The notes: generated from the sequence alone by a model not told the origin. A stretch of 64,000 bases of DNA from DAOMFB01 sp963801475 (GCA_963801475.1 CAWDEX010000001.1:1674001-1738000), one strand, 5' to 3'. Shown: positions 50,766-59,200, counted from the stretch's first letter. Translations and numbers: made by a program.

Positions 50766-52060
50766 GGCGACTCCTCTCTCATCGTTTCGAGGGCAGCGAG
50801 CGCTGCGAGCGGAACGGGGACGACGGGGACGCGGACGGTGTCGGGGCCGAGCGCCCGGATCGCCTCCAGCGCCGCGCCGCAGACGCGCCCCTGACACGGT
50901 CCCATGCCCGACCGCGTGTGGAGCTTCGCCTCGCGCATCGACCGCGCCGCGGCGAGGCGCCCGAGCGGAACGTCCTCGCAGCGGCAGACGATCGTTTCGG
51001 AGGTGGCGAGGCCGAGCACCTCGTGGCGCAGCCGGAAGGCCCCCGCCATCCGCTCGCCGAACCGGCGGGCCTTCGCCCGGGACTCCATGAGGCTCTGTCC
51101 CGACGGTTCTTCCGGGCGGAGGGCGCCGGCCGCAGCGAGCCCCGCGATCTCCCCTTCGGCGACCGCCGCCTCGACCCCGGCGATTCCGCAGAGCTCACCG
51201 GCCGCGAAGACGTCCCGGACCGAGGTTTCCTGGCTTCTGCCGGCGGCCACGCGGGGCCCGTCCGCGATGCACCCGATCAGCCGAGCCAGCTCCACGTTCG
51301 GGACGAGTCCGTACCCGACGCAGAGGAGGTCGCAGGGCACCTCCAGCTTCCGGCGCCCGTTGGTCACGTGGGCCCGCTCCACGTGTCCGTTCCCGCCCGC
51401 CGCCTTCACCCAGAACCCGGCGCGGTAGGGAGTGCGGGCGATGGACAGCCTGTAGCGCGCTCCCTCGACGAGCTTCCCGGGCGTCCGGACGCCACCGGCG
51501 GCGAAGCGGAAGAGATTTCCGAACGACGTCTGCTCGGCCACGAACGCCACCACGGTCCCCGCCTTCGCGAGCCCGGCCGCCGCCGCGAGAAGGAGAGGTC
51601 CGGTTCCCGCCACGACGGCTCTCTTCCCCGCAAGATCCGCTCCGCTCCTGAGCAGCGCCTGCGCCGCACCGGCGCCGATGACGCCGGGAAGGGTCCAGCC
51701 CGGGAAAGGAAGAAACATCTCGCGGGCTCCGGTGGCGAGGACGAGGCGTGACGCCCGGACGAAGAGAACCGACTCCCCTTTCAGGGCCCGAAGGAGCCAC
51801 GTCGAACCGTCCCGCTCCACATCGAAGACGGCCGCTGCCGGGACGAGGCGGACCCTCGTCCGGCCGAGCCGCTCGAGCCAGCGCCGCGCCCCGGCAGACC
51901 GCTCTTCGCCCGGCAGGTGCCGGTGGATCTGGCCGCCCGGCGCGAGTCCCTCGTCGATCAGGACGACCCCCGCCCCCGCCTCGGCGGCCCGGCAGGCCGC
52001 GGCCACCCCCGCCGGCCCCCCGCCGACCACGGCCACGTCGGCCCGCAGGGTCTCAACCAC
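50762..52060 (-). CDS. Hydroxyproline dehydrogenase subunit: FAD/NAD-binding oxidoreductase with [2Fe-2S] tail
   Basis: A 432-aa flavoprotein. The dinucleotide fold begins ADVAVVGGGPAGVAAACRAAE, with APGGQIHRHLP after it. A second NAD-type fold lies near 145 (GKRAVVAGTGPLLL), and FAAGELCGIAGVEAAVAEGE closes the flavin site. The C-terminal BFD-like module has cluster cysteines CRCEDVPLGRL and GPCQGRVCG. It resembles the HcnB/SoxA-type subunit of heteromeric D-amino-acid dehydrogenases. It overlaps the small ferredoxin-like subunit by 8 bp, supporting a three-subunit D-hydroxyproline dehydrogenase with the neighbours. Confidence 0.85.
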   Translation of the reverse strand: MVETLRADVAVVGGGPAGVAAACRAAEAGAGVVLIDEGLAPGGQIHRHLPGEERSAGARRWLERLGRTRVRLVPAAAVFDVERDGSTWLLRALKGESVLFVRASRLVLATGAREMFLPFPGWTLPGVIGAGAAQALLRSGADLAGKRAVVAGTGPLLLAAAAGLAKAGTVVAFVAEQTSFGNLFRFAAGGVRTPGKLVEGARYRLSIARTPYRAGFWVKAAGGNGHVERAHVTNGRRKLEVPCDLLCVGYGLVPNVELARLIGCIADGPRVAAGRSQETSVRDVFAAGELCGIAGVEAAVAEGEIAGLAAAGALRPEEPSGQSLMESRAKARRFGERMAGAFRLRHEVLGLATSETIVCRCEDVPLGRLAAARSMREAKLHTRSGMGPCQGRVCGAALEAIRALGPDTVRVPVVPVPLAALAALETMREESP

Positions 52061-52301
52061 GCGTCACCACGTCCATCCCGTCCCGACAGAGCGTCAGGCA
52101 GGCCCGCTGATGCGGCACGCCGTCGATCGCAACCCGGCACTCGAAGCAGATTCCCATCGCGCAGAGCGGTCCCCGCGGCTCGCCGGCCACCGACGTCCGG
52201 AAGGCCTCGACCCCGAGACCGATGAGCGCCGCTGCCACGGTGATCCCACGCGGCACCGAGACGGATCGGCCGTCGACCCTCATCGCCACCGTCTCACGCA
52301 T
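52053..52301 (-). CDS. Hydroxyproline dehydrogenase small [2Fe-2S] subunit (HcnA-like)
   Basis: An 82-aa ferredoxin-like protein. Cysteines CAMGICFECRV and RACLTLC give four ligands for a plant-type [2Fe-2S] cluster in the compact HcnA/SoxA-alpha-type fold. ATG 52301 overlaps the upstream FAD subunit by 8 bp and its own stop overlaps the next subunit. It would shuttle electrons between the flavin sites of the complex. The length is typical of these small subunits. Confidence 0.85.
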   Translation of the reverse strand: MRETVAMRVDGRSVSVPRGITVAAALIGLGVEAFRTSVAGEPRGPLCAMGICFECRVAIDGVPHQRACLTLCRDGMDVVTRG

Positions 52302-53412
52302 GAGTCAGGCTCCGCGCCGGGTCGAACGGCGACGGGTCGACCGGCGGCGTCCTCCCCGATACGAGGTCGGCCACGATCCGCGCCGTCCCGAGCGACGTCG
52401 TGATCCCCAGGCCCTCGTGCCCGGCGGCGACGAAGACGCCCGACATCCCGGGCCATCTTCCGATGTACGGGAGATTGTCGGGGGTCGCGGGCCGGAAACC
52501 CGTCCACACCCGGATCGCCGGGAGCCTCGCGAGCGCCGGCATGTACTCGAGAGCGCGACGGACCATTCGCCCGCAGAGAGCCCGGTTGATGCCGGCCTCG
52601 AGGCCCACGAGCTCGCGGGACGAGCCCAGCAGCATCTGACCCGTCGCCCGGGGCTGGAGGTTGAAGGCAACCGACTCGCGGGCGCCCCCGTGAGCGCTCC
52701 GCAGATACCCCAGCTCGATCAGCTGGTGGCGCGCGAAGCCGGGCGCGCGGTCGGTGATGACGAGGTGCCCCTTTTTCGGCACGACGGCCAGTCCGGGGAG
52801 AAGCGACGGGGCCTGCGCTCCCGCCGCCACGACGACGACCCCGGCGTCGATGCGCGCGGACGGCGTTCGCACGAAGCCCGATCCGATCTCGAAGACTTCT
52901 TCGCCGCTCCGGAGCCTCGCGCCGAGGGATTCCGCCCGCGAAAGGAGCCAGCGGGCGGCCGCGGGCGGATAGAGGATCCGGTCCCCCGGGACGAGCAGCC
53001 CGCCGGCGAGGCCCGGCCGCAGGTTCGGCTCGGCCTCGGCCAGCGTCCGCCCGTCGAGGATCTGCGTGTCGACTCCCCGCCCGGCGAAGAAGGCCGCTTT
53101 CGACCGGACGAGTCCCATCTCCTCCTCGTCGGCCGCCACCCAGAGGGTCCCTGCCGCGACGTCTTCCACCTCGGGCGGCAGCTCCGCCGCGCGCTCCTCC
53201 CAGAGGCGGCGCGAGAGCGCGGAAAGAGAGAACTGCGCTTCGGAGTCGTCCAGGACGACGAGGTGTCCCATGGCGCTCCCCGTGGCGCCCGATCCGGCGA
53301 AACGCATCTCGAGGATCTCGACCGAAAGGCCCGAAGTCGCGAGCGCTTCGGCGCAGGCGGCCCCCACGATTCCCGCTCCGACCACGACCGCGTCGGGACG
53401 CGGCGCGCTCAC
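52294..53412 (-). CDS. FAD-dependent D-amino-acid (D-hydroxyproline) dehydrogenase subunit, DadA/HcnC-like
   Basis: A 372-aa DAO-type flavoprotein. The FAD fold begins DAVVVGAGIVGAACAEALATS near residue 7. The substrate-domain ending has VWTGFRPATPDNLPYIGRWP and FVAAGHEGLGITTSLGTARI, both typical of glycine/D-amino-acid oxidases. In context it oxidises cis-4-hydroxy-D-proline to 1-pyrroline-4-hydroxy-2-carboxylate, passing electrons through the two other subunits. GTG 53412 overlaps the epimerase stop as GTGA. Confidence 0.86.
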   Translation of the reverse strand: MSAPRPDAVVVGAGIVGAACAEALATSGLSVEILEMRFAGSGATGSAMGHLVVLDDSEAQFSLSALSRRLWEERAAELPPEVEDVAAGTLWVAADEEEMGLVRSKAAFFAGRGVDTQILDGRTLAEAEPNLRPGLAGGLLVPGDRILYPPAAARWLLSRAESLGARLRSGEEVFEIGSGFVRTPSARIDAGVVVVAAGAQAPSLLPGLAVVPKKGHLVITDRAPGFARHQLIELGYLRSAHGGARESVAFNLQPRATGQMLLGSSRELVGLEAGINRALCGRMVRRALEYMPALARLPAIRVWTGFRPATPDNLPYIGRWPGMSGVFVAAGHEGLGITTSLGTARIVADLVSGRTPPVDPSPFDPARSLTHA

Positions 53413-54362
53413 TTCGACGAGAACCCGAGCCGGAAGGGGTCGGCCGGGTCGAAGTGGAGGCGCGACTCGGCGGTGACGAAGGCGCGTCCCCGGATGTGCG
53501 GGACGAGAGCCCCGCCCCGCTCCGTCAGCCAGCCGGTGAAGAGACTGCCGGTGATGCTCTCCTGACGCCAGGGCTGTCCGGCCGCGAGCTCGCCGCGAGC
53601 ATGGAGCGCCGCCATTTTCGCCGAAGTCCCGGTGCCGCACGGCGACCGGTCGTATTCGCCTCCGGGGCAGAGGACGTAGTTCCGGCTGTCGGCGTCCGGG
53701 CGCCCCGGCGGACCGAAGATCTCGACGTGGTCGATCTCCCCGCCGTCCTTCCCGGTCACGCCGCCGTCGCGGAGAGCCCGGAGGATCGCCGAGGCCGCCG
53801 ATCCGAGCCGGGAAACGTTCGCCAGCTCGACCCGCTCGCCGGGGAGCTTCGTCAGGAAGAACCAGTTTCCTCCCCACGCCACGTCGCCGGTCACGCGCCC
53901 GAAACCCGTCACGTCGACCGAGACGTCCGTTGCGTGGCAGAACGCCGGGACGTTCTCGATCGTGACGAACCCGGAGGCCTCCAGCTCGGCCGAGACCGGA
54001 CCGGCAGGCGTGTCGATTCCGACCCGACCCGGCCCGATCCGGCCCAGGAACTCCAGCGTCCGGACGACGCCGATCAGGCCGTGTCCGCACATCCAGAGCG
54101 GCCCCACGTTGTTGAAGAAGACGACGCCGGCCGCCGCGCTCGGCGTCACCGGAGGCGTCAGAAGCGCGCCGACGACCGCCTCGTGCCCGCGGGGCTCGAG
54201 GACGACCGCCCGACGAAGGGCGTCGTCCCGGCGGATCAGCTCCTCCCGCCGCCCCTCCATCGTCGGGGACGAGAGCGGCGGCCACCCCTCCACGACCACG
54301 CGCGTCGGCTCCCCTTCCGTGTGCGAGTCCACGACGGTCATCGTCCGCGGCAGAGGGGCCAT
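53409..54362 (-). CDS. 4-hydroxyproline 2-epimerase (proline racemase family)
   Basis: A 317-aa cofactor-independent epimerase. Two catalytic cysteines are in place: Cys92 in LWMCGHGLIGVVRTLEFLGR and about Cys242 in YDRSPCGTGTSAKMAAL. The N-terminal VDSHTEGEPTRVVVEGWP is the family signature. Having Cys at both positions fits proline racemase or 4-hydroxyproline epimerase; the surrounding genes favour trans-4-hydroxy-L-proline to cis-4-hydroxy-D-proline. It follows the aldehyde dehydrogenase by 7 bp. Confidence 0.88.
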   Translation of the reverse strand: MAPLPRTMTVVDSHTEGEPTRVVVEGWPPLSSPTMEGRREELIRRDDALRRAVVLEPRGHEAVVGALLTPPVTPSAAAGVVFFNNVGPLWMCGHGLIGVVRTLEFLGRIGPGRVGIDTPAGPVSAELEASGFVTIENVPAFCHATDVSVDVTGFGRVTGDVAWGGNWFFLTKLPGERVELANVSRLGSAASAILRALRDGGVTGKDGGEIDHVEIFGPPGRPDADSRNYVLCPGGEYDRSPCGTGTSAKMAALHARGELAAGQPWRQESITGSLFTGWLTERGGALVPHIRGRAFVTAESRLHFDPADPFRLGFSSK

Positions 54363-54369
54363 CGTCCTC

Positions 54370-55821
54370 TCAGCCTCCTGCGATCTGGACGGTCTTGATC
54401 TCCGTGTAGAAGTCCCTCGCGGCGGGCCCCTGCTCCCGGCTGCCCGAGCTCGACCCCTTCATCCCGCCGAACGGGGCGTGGGGGTCCACTCCCGTCGTAT
54501 CGCCGTTCACGCGGACCAGACCGGCCTCGATCCGCCGCGCGTACCGGAGCGCGCTCTTCAGGTCCCGGGTGAAGAGCGCGGCCGAGAGCCCGTACGGCGT
54601 GGCGTTGGCGGCGGCGATCGCCTCGTCGAGCCCGTCCACCGGGAGGGCCACGAGGACCGGCGCGAAGAGCTCCTCCCGGAGGAGCGCCGAGTCGGGGCCT
54701 ACCTCCGAGAGAACCGTCGGCGCGAGGAACCAGCCGGCGGAGAACCGCGGGTCACGCGGCGTCCCGCCCCCGGCGTGAACCCGGCAGCCTTCCGACCCCA
54801 GAAGGTGGGCGACGCGGGAGCGCGACGCCTCGGAGATGAGCGGCCCCACGGCGGCCGCCGGGTCCGTCACCGGGCCGATCGGAAGCGCGTCGGCCTGGGA
54901 GGCGAGAAGAGAGACGAACTCTTCCCAGATCTTCTTCTCCACGATGACGCGGCTCGTCGCCGTGCACTTCTGCCCCGCGAAACGCATGGCCCCGGAGATG
55001 GTCAGCGCTCCCGCCCGCGGCAGATCCGCGTCGGAGAGGACGATGGCCGCGTTCTTTCCCCCCATCTCCGTCTGATAACGGGCGTTTCGTCCGGCGCAGA
55101 TCTCCGCCACCCGCGCCCCGACCTTCGCCGAGCCGGTGAAGCTGACGCCGCGGACGAGCGGGTGCGAGACGAGCGCCTCCCCGACGACCGGCCCGAGGCC
55201 GAAGACGACGTTGAAGGCGCCCGGGGGGAGCTGTGCCGCCTGCGCCGTTTCGGCGAGCAGCGACGCGACGCCGGACGACGCCTCGGCCGGCTTCAGGACC
55301 ACCGTGTTTCCGAACGCGAGGGCCGGCGCCGCCTTCCAGAGGGGGATCGCCACGGGGAAGTTCCACGGCGTCACGAGGCCGACGACGCCGAGCGGCTCCC
55401 GCAGCGTCAGCTGCAGCGTCTCGGGGAGCTGCGACGGAATGACGGAGCCCGCCTCGCGGACGGCCTCCCCGGCGTAGTAGCGAAGAATGGCCACGCCCCG
55501 CGCCGCCTCGCCACGCGCTTCTGTAATCGGCTTCCCCACCTCGCGCGCCATGGCCTGCGCCAGCTCCTCGGCGCGGGCGCCGATCGCCTCGCCCCAACGG
55601 TAGAGGAACTCGGCCCGCGACGGGCCGGGCAGAAGCCTCCACGCCGGGAGAGCCTCCGCAGCAGCCGCGACGGCCGCCTCCACGTCGTCGGCGGTCCCCT
55701 CGGGAACGTCGGCCACGAGGTCGGTCGGCTCCGACGGGTTCACGCTCGGGAGCGTCCGCACCGCGGCGCTCCGGCGCCGCGCGCCGGCGACGAACGGTTC
55801 GAGCGGAGTCAGCGACGGCAT
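54370..55821 (-). CDS. Aldehyde dehydrogenase, probably 2-oxoglutarate semialdehyde dehydrogenase
   Basis: A 483-aa NAD(P)-dependent ALDH. The Rossmann site reads VSFTGSAKVGARV, the general-base glutamate lies in YQTEMGGKNAAIVL and the catalytic cysteine in FAGQKCTATSRVIVEKK. The C-terminus has MKGSSSGSREQG, a variant of the usual ending for this ALDH class. It would oxidise 2-oxoglutarate semialdehyde to 2-oxoglutarate, the last step of hydroxyproline breakdown. It is the first gene of the six-gene minus-strand operon, with a TATAGT box 26 bp upstream of ATG 55821. Confidence 0.87.
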   Translation of the reverse strand: MPSLTPLEPFVAGARRRSAAVRTLPSVNPSEPTDLVADVPEGTADDVEAAVAAAAEALPAWRLLPGPSRAEFLYRWGEAIGARAEELAQAMAREVGKPITEARGEAARGVAILRYYAGEAVREAGSVIPSQLPETLQLTLREPLGVVGLVTPWNFPVAIPLWKAAPALAFGNTVVLKPAEASSGVASLLAETAQAAQLPPGAFNVVFGLGPVVGEALVSHPLVRGVSFTGSAKVGARVAEICAGRNARYQTEMGGKNAAIVLSDADLPRAGALTISGAMRFAGQKCTATSRVIVEKKIWEEFVSLLASQADALPIGPVTDPAAAVGPLISEASRSRVAHLLGSEGCRVHAGGGTPRDPRFSAGWFLAPTVLSEVGPDSALLREELFAPVLVALPVDGLDEAIAAANATPYGLSAALFTRDLKSALRYARRIEAGLVRVNGDTTGVDPHAPFGGMKGSSSGSREQGPAARDFYTEIKTVQIAGG

Positions 55822-55847
55822 CGGACGAGGCGCGGCGGCCCCGGCCG

Positions 55848-55853
55848 ACTATA
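55848..55853 (-). promoter_or_regulatory. Putative -10 box TATAGT of the hydroxyproline operon
   Basis: Minus-strand TATAGT (55853 to 55848) lies 26 bp before the aldehyde dehydrogenase ATG, in the 47-bp gap after the xerD-like gene. The -35 position is not convincing, so activator help is possible. Confidence 0.4.
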
Positions 55854-55868
55854 GCGGAAGGAACGCGG

Positions 55869-56798
55869 TCAGGCGCGCGGGTGGGTCCGGTCGTAGACGC
55901 GCCGCACGCGCGAGCGCGACACGTGGGTGTAGATCTCGGTCGTGGCGATGTCCGCGTGCCCGAGCATCATCTGGACGGCCCGGAGGTCCGCGTCGTTGTC
56001 GACGAGGTGGGTGGCGAAGGCGTGCCGGAGGACGTGGGGCGAGACGGCCGAGGGGGGCAGCCCGGCCGCCCTCGCCGCCGCCTTCAGGGCGAGGAAGACG
56101 GTCTGCCGCGTCACCGGCTTACCCTTCGAGCCCGGGAAGAGCCAGCGGCTTCCGGCCGCCCCCCGTTTCCGGGCGCGGGCCGTGGCCACGTAGCGCTTCA
56201 CCCACCGTGCCGAGGCGTCCGCGATCGGCACGACCCGCTCCTTCGACCCCTTCCCACGGACGAGGACGAACCCGTCGGCGAGGCGAAGGTTCTCGAGCGG
56301 AAGGGCCGACAGCTCGGAGACCCGGAGGCCGCAGGCGTAAAGAAGCTCCAGCATGGCCCGGTCCCGGAGCCCTCTCGGCGTCTCCACGTCGGGTGCCTCG
56401 AGGAGCCTCTTCACCTCCTCCGCCGAAAGGAACTTCGGCAGGACGGCCCATCGCCTGGGGTTCGAGAGTTCGACGGTGGGATCGGCCGGGACGATCTTCT
56501 CCCCCGCCAGGAAGCGGAAGAAGCCGCGGAGGGCCGACGTGGCGCGCGCCATGCTCCGGGGCGACGCTCCCTCGCCGCGGCGGGCGCCGAGGAAGGAGAC
56601 GATCTCGCTGCGCGTGACTTTCCGGGTCGAGAGGCCCTGCCCCGAGAGCCAGACGCCGAAGGCCGTCAGGTCGCGCCGGTACGCCTCGAGGGAGTTCTTC
56701 GCGAGCCCCTTCTCGACGGCGAGGTAGTCGAGGTACAACGGAAGATGGCGGACGAAAAAGTCACCGGCCGGTGCCCTGGTAGGAGGCGTCCGTGTCAA
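55869..56798 (-). CDS. xerD: Tyrosine recombinase, XerD-like
   Basis: A 309-aa site-specific recombinase. The N-terminal SAM-like DNA-binding domain begins LYLDYLAVEKGLAKNSLEAY. Catalytic residues are visible: Arg in LLYACGLRVSELSALPL, His/Arg in SPHVLRHAFATHLVDNDAD, and Tyr in LGHADIATTEIYTHVSRSRV. This suits XerD, which resolves chromosome dimers at dif. The start is TTG 56798; no ATG or GTG fits the frame nearby, and a TAGAAT box 7 bp upstream suggests a leaderless transcript. It is not flanked by mobile-element features. Confidence 0.92.
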   Translation of the reverse strand: MTRTPPTRAPAGDFFVRHLPLYLDYLAVEKGLAKNSLEAYRRDLTAFGVWLSGQGLSTRKVTRSEIVSFLGARRGEGASPRSMARATSALRGFFRFLAGEKIVPADPTVELSNPRRWAVLPKFLSAEEVKRLLEAPDVETPRGLRDRAMLELLYACGLRVSELSALPLENLRLADGFVLVRGKGSKERVVPIADASARWVKRYVATARARKRGAAGSRWLFPGSKGKPVTRQTVFLALKAAARAAGLPPSAVSPHVLRHAFATHLVDNDADLRAVQMMLGHADIATTEIYTHVSRSRVRRVYDRTHPRA

Positions 56799-56805
56799 CC
56801 ATCCG

Positions 56806-56811
56806 ATTCTA
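56806..56811 (-). promoter_or_regulatory. Putative -10 box TAGAAT just before the xerD start
   Basis: Minus-strand TAGAAT (56811 to 56806) ends 7 bp before TTG 56798, with no Shine-Dalgarno site. It predicts a leaderless xerD mRNA from a divergent promoter region shared with the hppD-type gene. Confidence 0.4.
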
Positions 56812-56838
56812 CGGAAACCCGGCCCTCCGCGTTGAGGG

Positions 56839-56853
56839 GGAACCCGGGGTTCC
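56839..56853. promoter_or_regulatory. 15-bp palindrome (GGAACCC-G-GGGTTCC) at the dioxygenase promoter
   Basis: Perfect 7-bp arms around one base, in the 86-bp divergent gap between xerD and the dioxygenase genes. It overlaps the position expected for the -35 element of the TAGACT promoter (17-bp spacing), so it is a candidate operator for tyrosine catabolism. A related GGAAACCCGG lies 25 bp upstream. Confidence 0.45.
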
Positions 56854-56872
56854 GGCCCGATGAGACGCGTTC

Positions 56873-56878
56873 TAGACT
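56873..56878 (+). promoter_or_regulatory. Putative -10 box TAGACT placing transcription start at the hppD ATG
   Basis: TAGACT ends 6 bp before ATG 56885, and no Shine-Dalgarno sequence is present. It predicts a leaderless first gene of the hppD-hmgA operon. Confidence 0.45.
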
Positions 56879-56884
56879 ACCCGC

Positions 56885-58045
56885 ATGGCCGAGTCCCTCG
56901 GAATCCTCGGGTACGACTCCTTTCACTTCATCGTGGCCGACCTCGAGCGGAGCCGCCGCTTCTATACGGAGGGGCTCGGTTTCACCGAGGTCGCCCGGGC
57001 CTCGGCCGCCAAGGCCGAACGAGGGGGCGAGGCGTCCCGCGTCTTCGGCGCCGGGCAGATCCGCGTCCTCGTTTCGACCCCGACCCGTCAGGACTCCCGG
57101 GCGGCCCGCTACCTGCGGATTCACCCGGACGGCATCTCCTCCCTCGCCCTCCGGGTGCGCGACATCGGGGCCGCATGGGCCTTCCTCGAAAAGCGGGGCG
57201 GCACGTTCCTCTCCGACATCCAGACCGACGAGGAGGAGGGAGGGCGCTTCTCGACATTCAGCATCGCGACGCCCCTGGACGACGTCACGTTCCGTTTCAT
57301 CCAGCGGGAAGGGCCCTATCCACGCTTCGCCCCCGGCTTCGAGCCGGTGGGAGACGGCCGGCCGGAACCGAGCCCGTACGGCTTCTCGGCCATCGACCAC
57401 GTCACGTCGAACGCCTACACGATGCTCCCCGTCGTTCACTGGTACCGGGACGTCCTCGGCTTCGCCCATTACTGGGACGTCGAGTTCCACACGGCCGACC
57501 TGGACGGCGGGAAGCGGATGACCGGCTCGGGCCTCCGGTCGATCGTCATGGCCGACCCGGCGAGCGGGATCAAGTTCGCCACGAACGAGCCGATGAGGCC
57601 CTTCTTCCGCGACAGCCAGATCAACCGCTTCTGCGAGGACCACCACGGGGCCGGAGTCCAGCACGTCGCGTTCCACGTGAAGGCGATCCTTCCGGCCGTC
57701 GAGGCCCTCCGGTCCGGGGGGGTCCGCTTTCTCCCGGCGCCGGATCTCTACTACAACCGCCTGCCGAAGCGCCTCGAGCAGGTCCGGATCCGGAACCTCA
57801 AGGAACCGATGGAGGCTCTTCGGAAGAACCACGTCCTCGTCGACGGCGCCGACGACAAGTACATGCTCCAGATCTTCATGCAGGACGCGAAAGCCATGTA
57901 CGGCGACGAGAAGGCGGGCCCGTTCTTCTACGAGCTGATCCAGCGCGAGGGGGACAAGGGGTTCGGTTACGGGAACTTCCGCGCCCTCTTCGAGTCGATC
58001 GAGGCGAGCCAGAAGGGCGAGCAGGCCCTGGAGGTCGTCGGTTGA
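56885..58045 (+). CDS. hppD: 4-hydroxyphenylpyruvate dioxygenase
   Basis: HPPD (386 aa) turns 4-hydroxyphenylpyruvate into homogentisate with Fe(II) and O2, in tyrosine breakdown. It is built of two vicinal-oxygen-chelate halves. Metal ligands: His in AIDHVTSNAYTM (about 172), His in GVQHVAFHV (about 259) and Glu in FFYELIQREG (about 349). The C-terminal GFGYGNFRALFESIE is the family signature. It overlaps the homogentisate dioxygenase gene as TTGA, so both steps are coupled. The enzyme's length is typical. Confidence 0.95.
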   Translation: MAESLGILGYDSFHFIVADLERSRRFYTEGLGFTEVARASAAKAERGGEASRVFGAGQIRVLVSTPTRQDSRAARYLRIHPDGISSLALRVRDIGAAWAFLEKRGGTFLSDIQTDEEEGGRFSTFSIATPLDDVTFRFIQREGPYPRFAPGFEPVGDGRPEPSPYGFSAIDHVTSNAYTMLPVVHWYRDVLGFAHYWDVEFHTADLDGGKRMTGSGLRSIVMADPASGIKFATNEPMRPFFRDSQINRFCEDHHGAGVQHVAFHVKAILPAVEALRSGGVRFLPAPDLYYNRLPKRLEQVRIRNLKEPMEALRKNHVLVDGADDKYMLQIFMQDAKAMYGDEKAGPFFYELIQREGDKGFGYGNFRALFESIEASQKGEQALEVVG

Positions 58046-59190
58046 TCGACCGGATGGCCGCGGGTGCCCTCCCCGCCAAGCCGCACACCGCCTTCCGGGA
58101 CGCCGCCGGGAGGCTCCGCTGGGAGGAGTGCCTGACGCGGAAAGGGTTCGACGGGGAGTTCTCCATCCTCTACCACGAGGGACCGCCGATGACCGACGAC
58201 CGGATCGGGCCGTGCGCGCCGGGCCTCTTCGACCTCAAGCCGGCCCGCGAGGCGCCCCGCCAGCCGCTCCGGAGGCGTCTCTTCCTCGGCCAGAGGGCGC
58301 CCGACGGCTTCACGCCGGTTCTCGCCAACGCCGACGTGGCGCTCTCTCTCTTCCGGCTCCCTTCGGACGCGGCCACCGGGGACGGCTTCTCGAACGGCGA
58401 CGGGGACGAGCTCTTCTTCTTCTACGACGGCGAGGGAACGCTCGAGTCCCCGTTCGGCGACCTCCCGGTGAAGGCCGGCGACTACCTCTGCGTTCCGCGC
58501 GGCGTCGTCCGCCGCTTCCTCATCTCGTCGCCCCTCGAAGGGATCCTCGTCGAGCTCCGGGGCGGATTGCACATTCCCCGCGAGTTCCGGAACCCGGTCG
58601 GGCAGCTCAGGATGGACGCCCCGTACTCGCACCGCGACTTCGTCCGCCCGACTTTCACGGGGCCGCGCCCGGGCCCGAGGCGGATCCTCGTCAAGAGGGA
58701 CGACGCCTACGTCGAACGCTTCCCCGCCGCTTCGCCGTTCGACGTCGTCGGCTGGGACGGAACGGTCTGGCCCTTCGCCTTCCCGATCCTCTCCTTCCAG
58801 CCGCGAACGGGGCTCGTCCATCTGCCGCCGACGGTCCATTCGACCTTCGCGGGCCGGGGGGCGCTCGTCTGCTCCTTCGTCCCGCGCCTGACGGACACCC
58901 ATCCGGACGCGATTCCCTGCCCCTATCCGCACACGTCCGTCGACTGCGACGAGGTCATCTACTACGTCCGCGGGAACTTCACGAGCCGCAAGGGGGTGGG
59001 GCCGAAGGCCCTCTCGCTCCACCCGGCGGGCGTCCCGCACGGTCCGCATCCCGGTGCCTACGAAGGGTCGATCGGAACGCGGTCGACCGACGAGCTGGCG
59101 GTCATGATGGACACCTTCCTCCCCCTGAGGCTGACCCCGGAGGCGCTGACGCTCGAGGACCCCGCCTACCACGACTCCTGGCGCAGCTGA
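58042..59190 (+). CDS. hmgA: Homogentisate 1,2-dioxygenase
   Basis: HGO (382 aa) opens the ring of homogentisate to maleylacetoacetate. The cupin-like C-terminal half has FQPRTGLVHLPPTVHSTF and the signature LHPAGVPHGPHPGAYEGSIG. An earlier DELFFFYDGEGTLESPFGDL strand is present. I chose TTG 58042 (TTGA overlap with the hppD stop) because GGAGGT lies 6 bp upstream; ATG 58054 is too far from it. Length matches the compact bacterial form. Maleylacetoacetate isomerase and fumarylacetoacetase are not in the window. Confidence 0.9.
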   Translation: MIDRMAAGALPAKPHTAFRDAAGRLRWEECLTRKGFDGEFSILYHEGPPMTDDRIGPCAPGLFDLKPAREAPRQPLRRRLFLGQRAPDGFTPVLANADVALSLFRLPSDAATGDGFSNGDGDELFFFYDGEGTLESPFGDLPVKAGDYLCVPRGVVRRFLISSPLEGILVELRGGLHIPREFRNPVGQLRMDAPYSHRDFVRPTFTGPRPGPRRILVKRDDAYVERFPAASPFDVVGWDGTVWPFAFPILSFQPRTGLVHLPPTVHSTFAGRGALVCSFVPRLTDTHPDAIPCPYPHTSVDCDEVIYYVRGNFTSRKGVGPKALSLHPAGVPHGPHPGAYEGSIGTRSTDELAVMMDTFLPLRLTPEALTLEDPAYHDSWRS

Positions 59191-59200
59191 CGGCGCGCGT

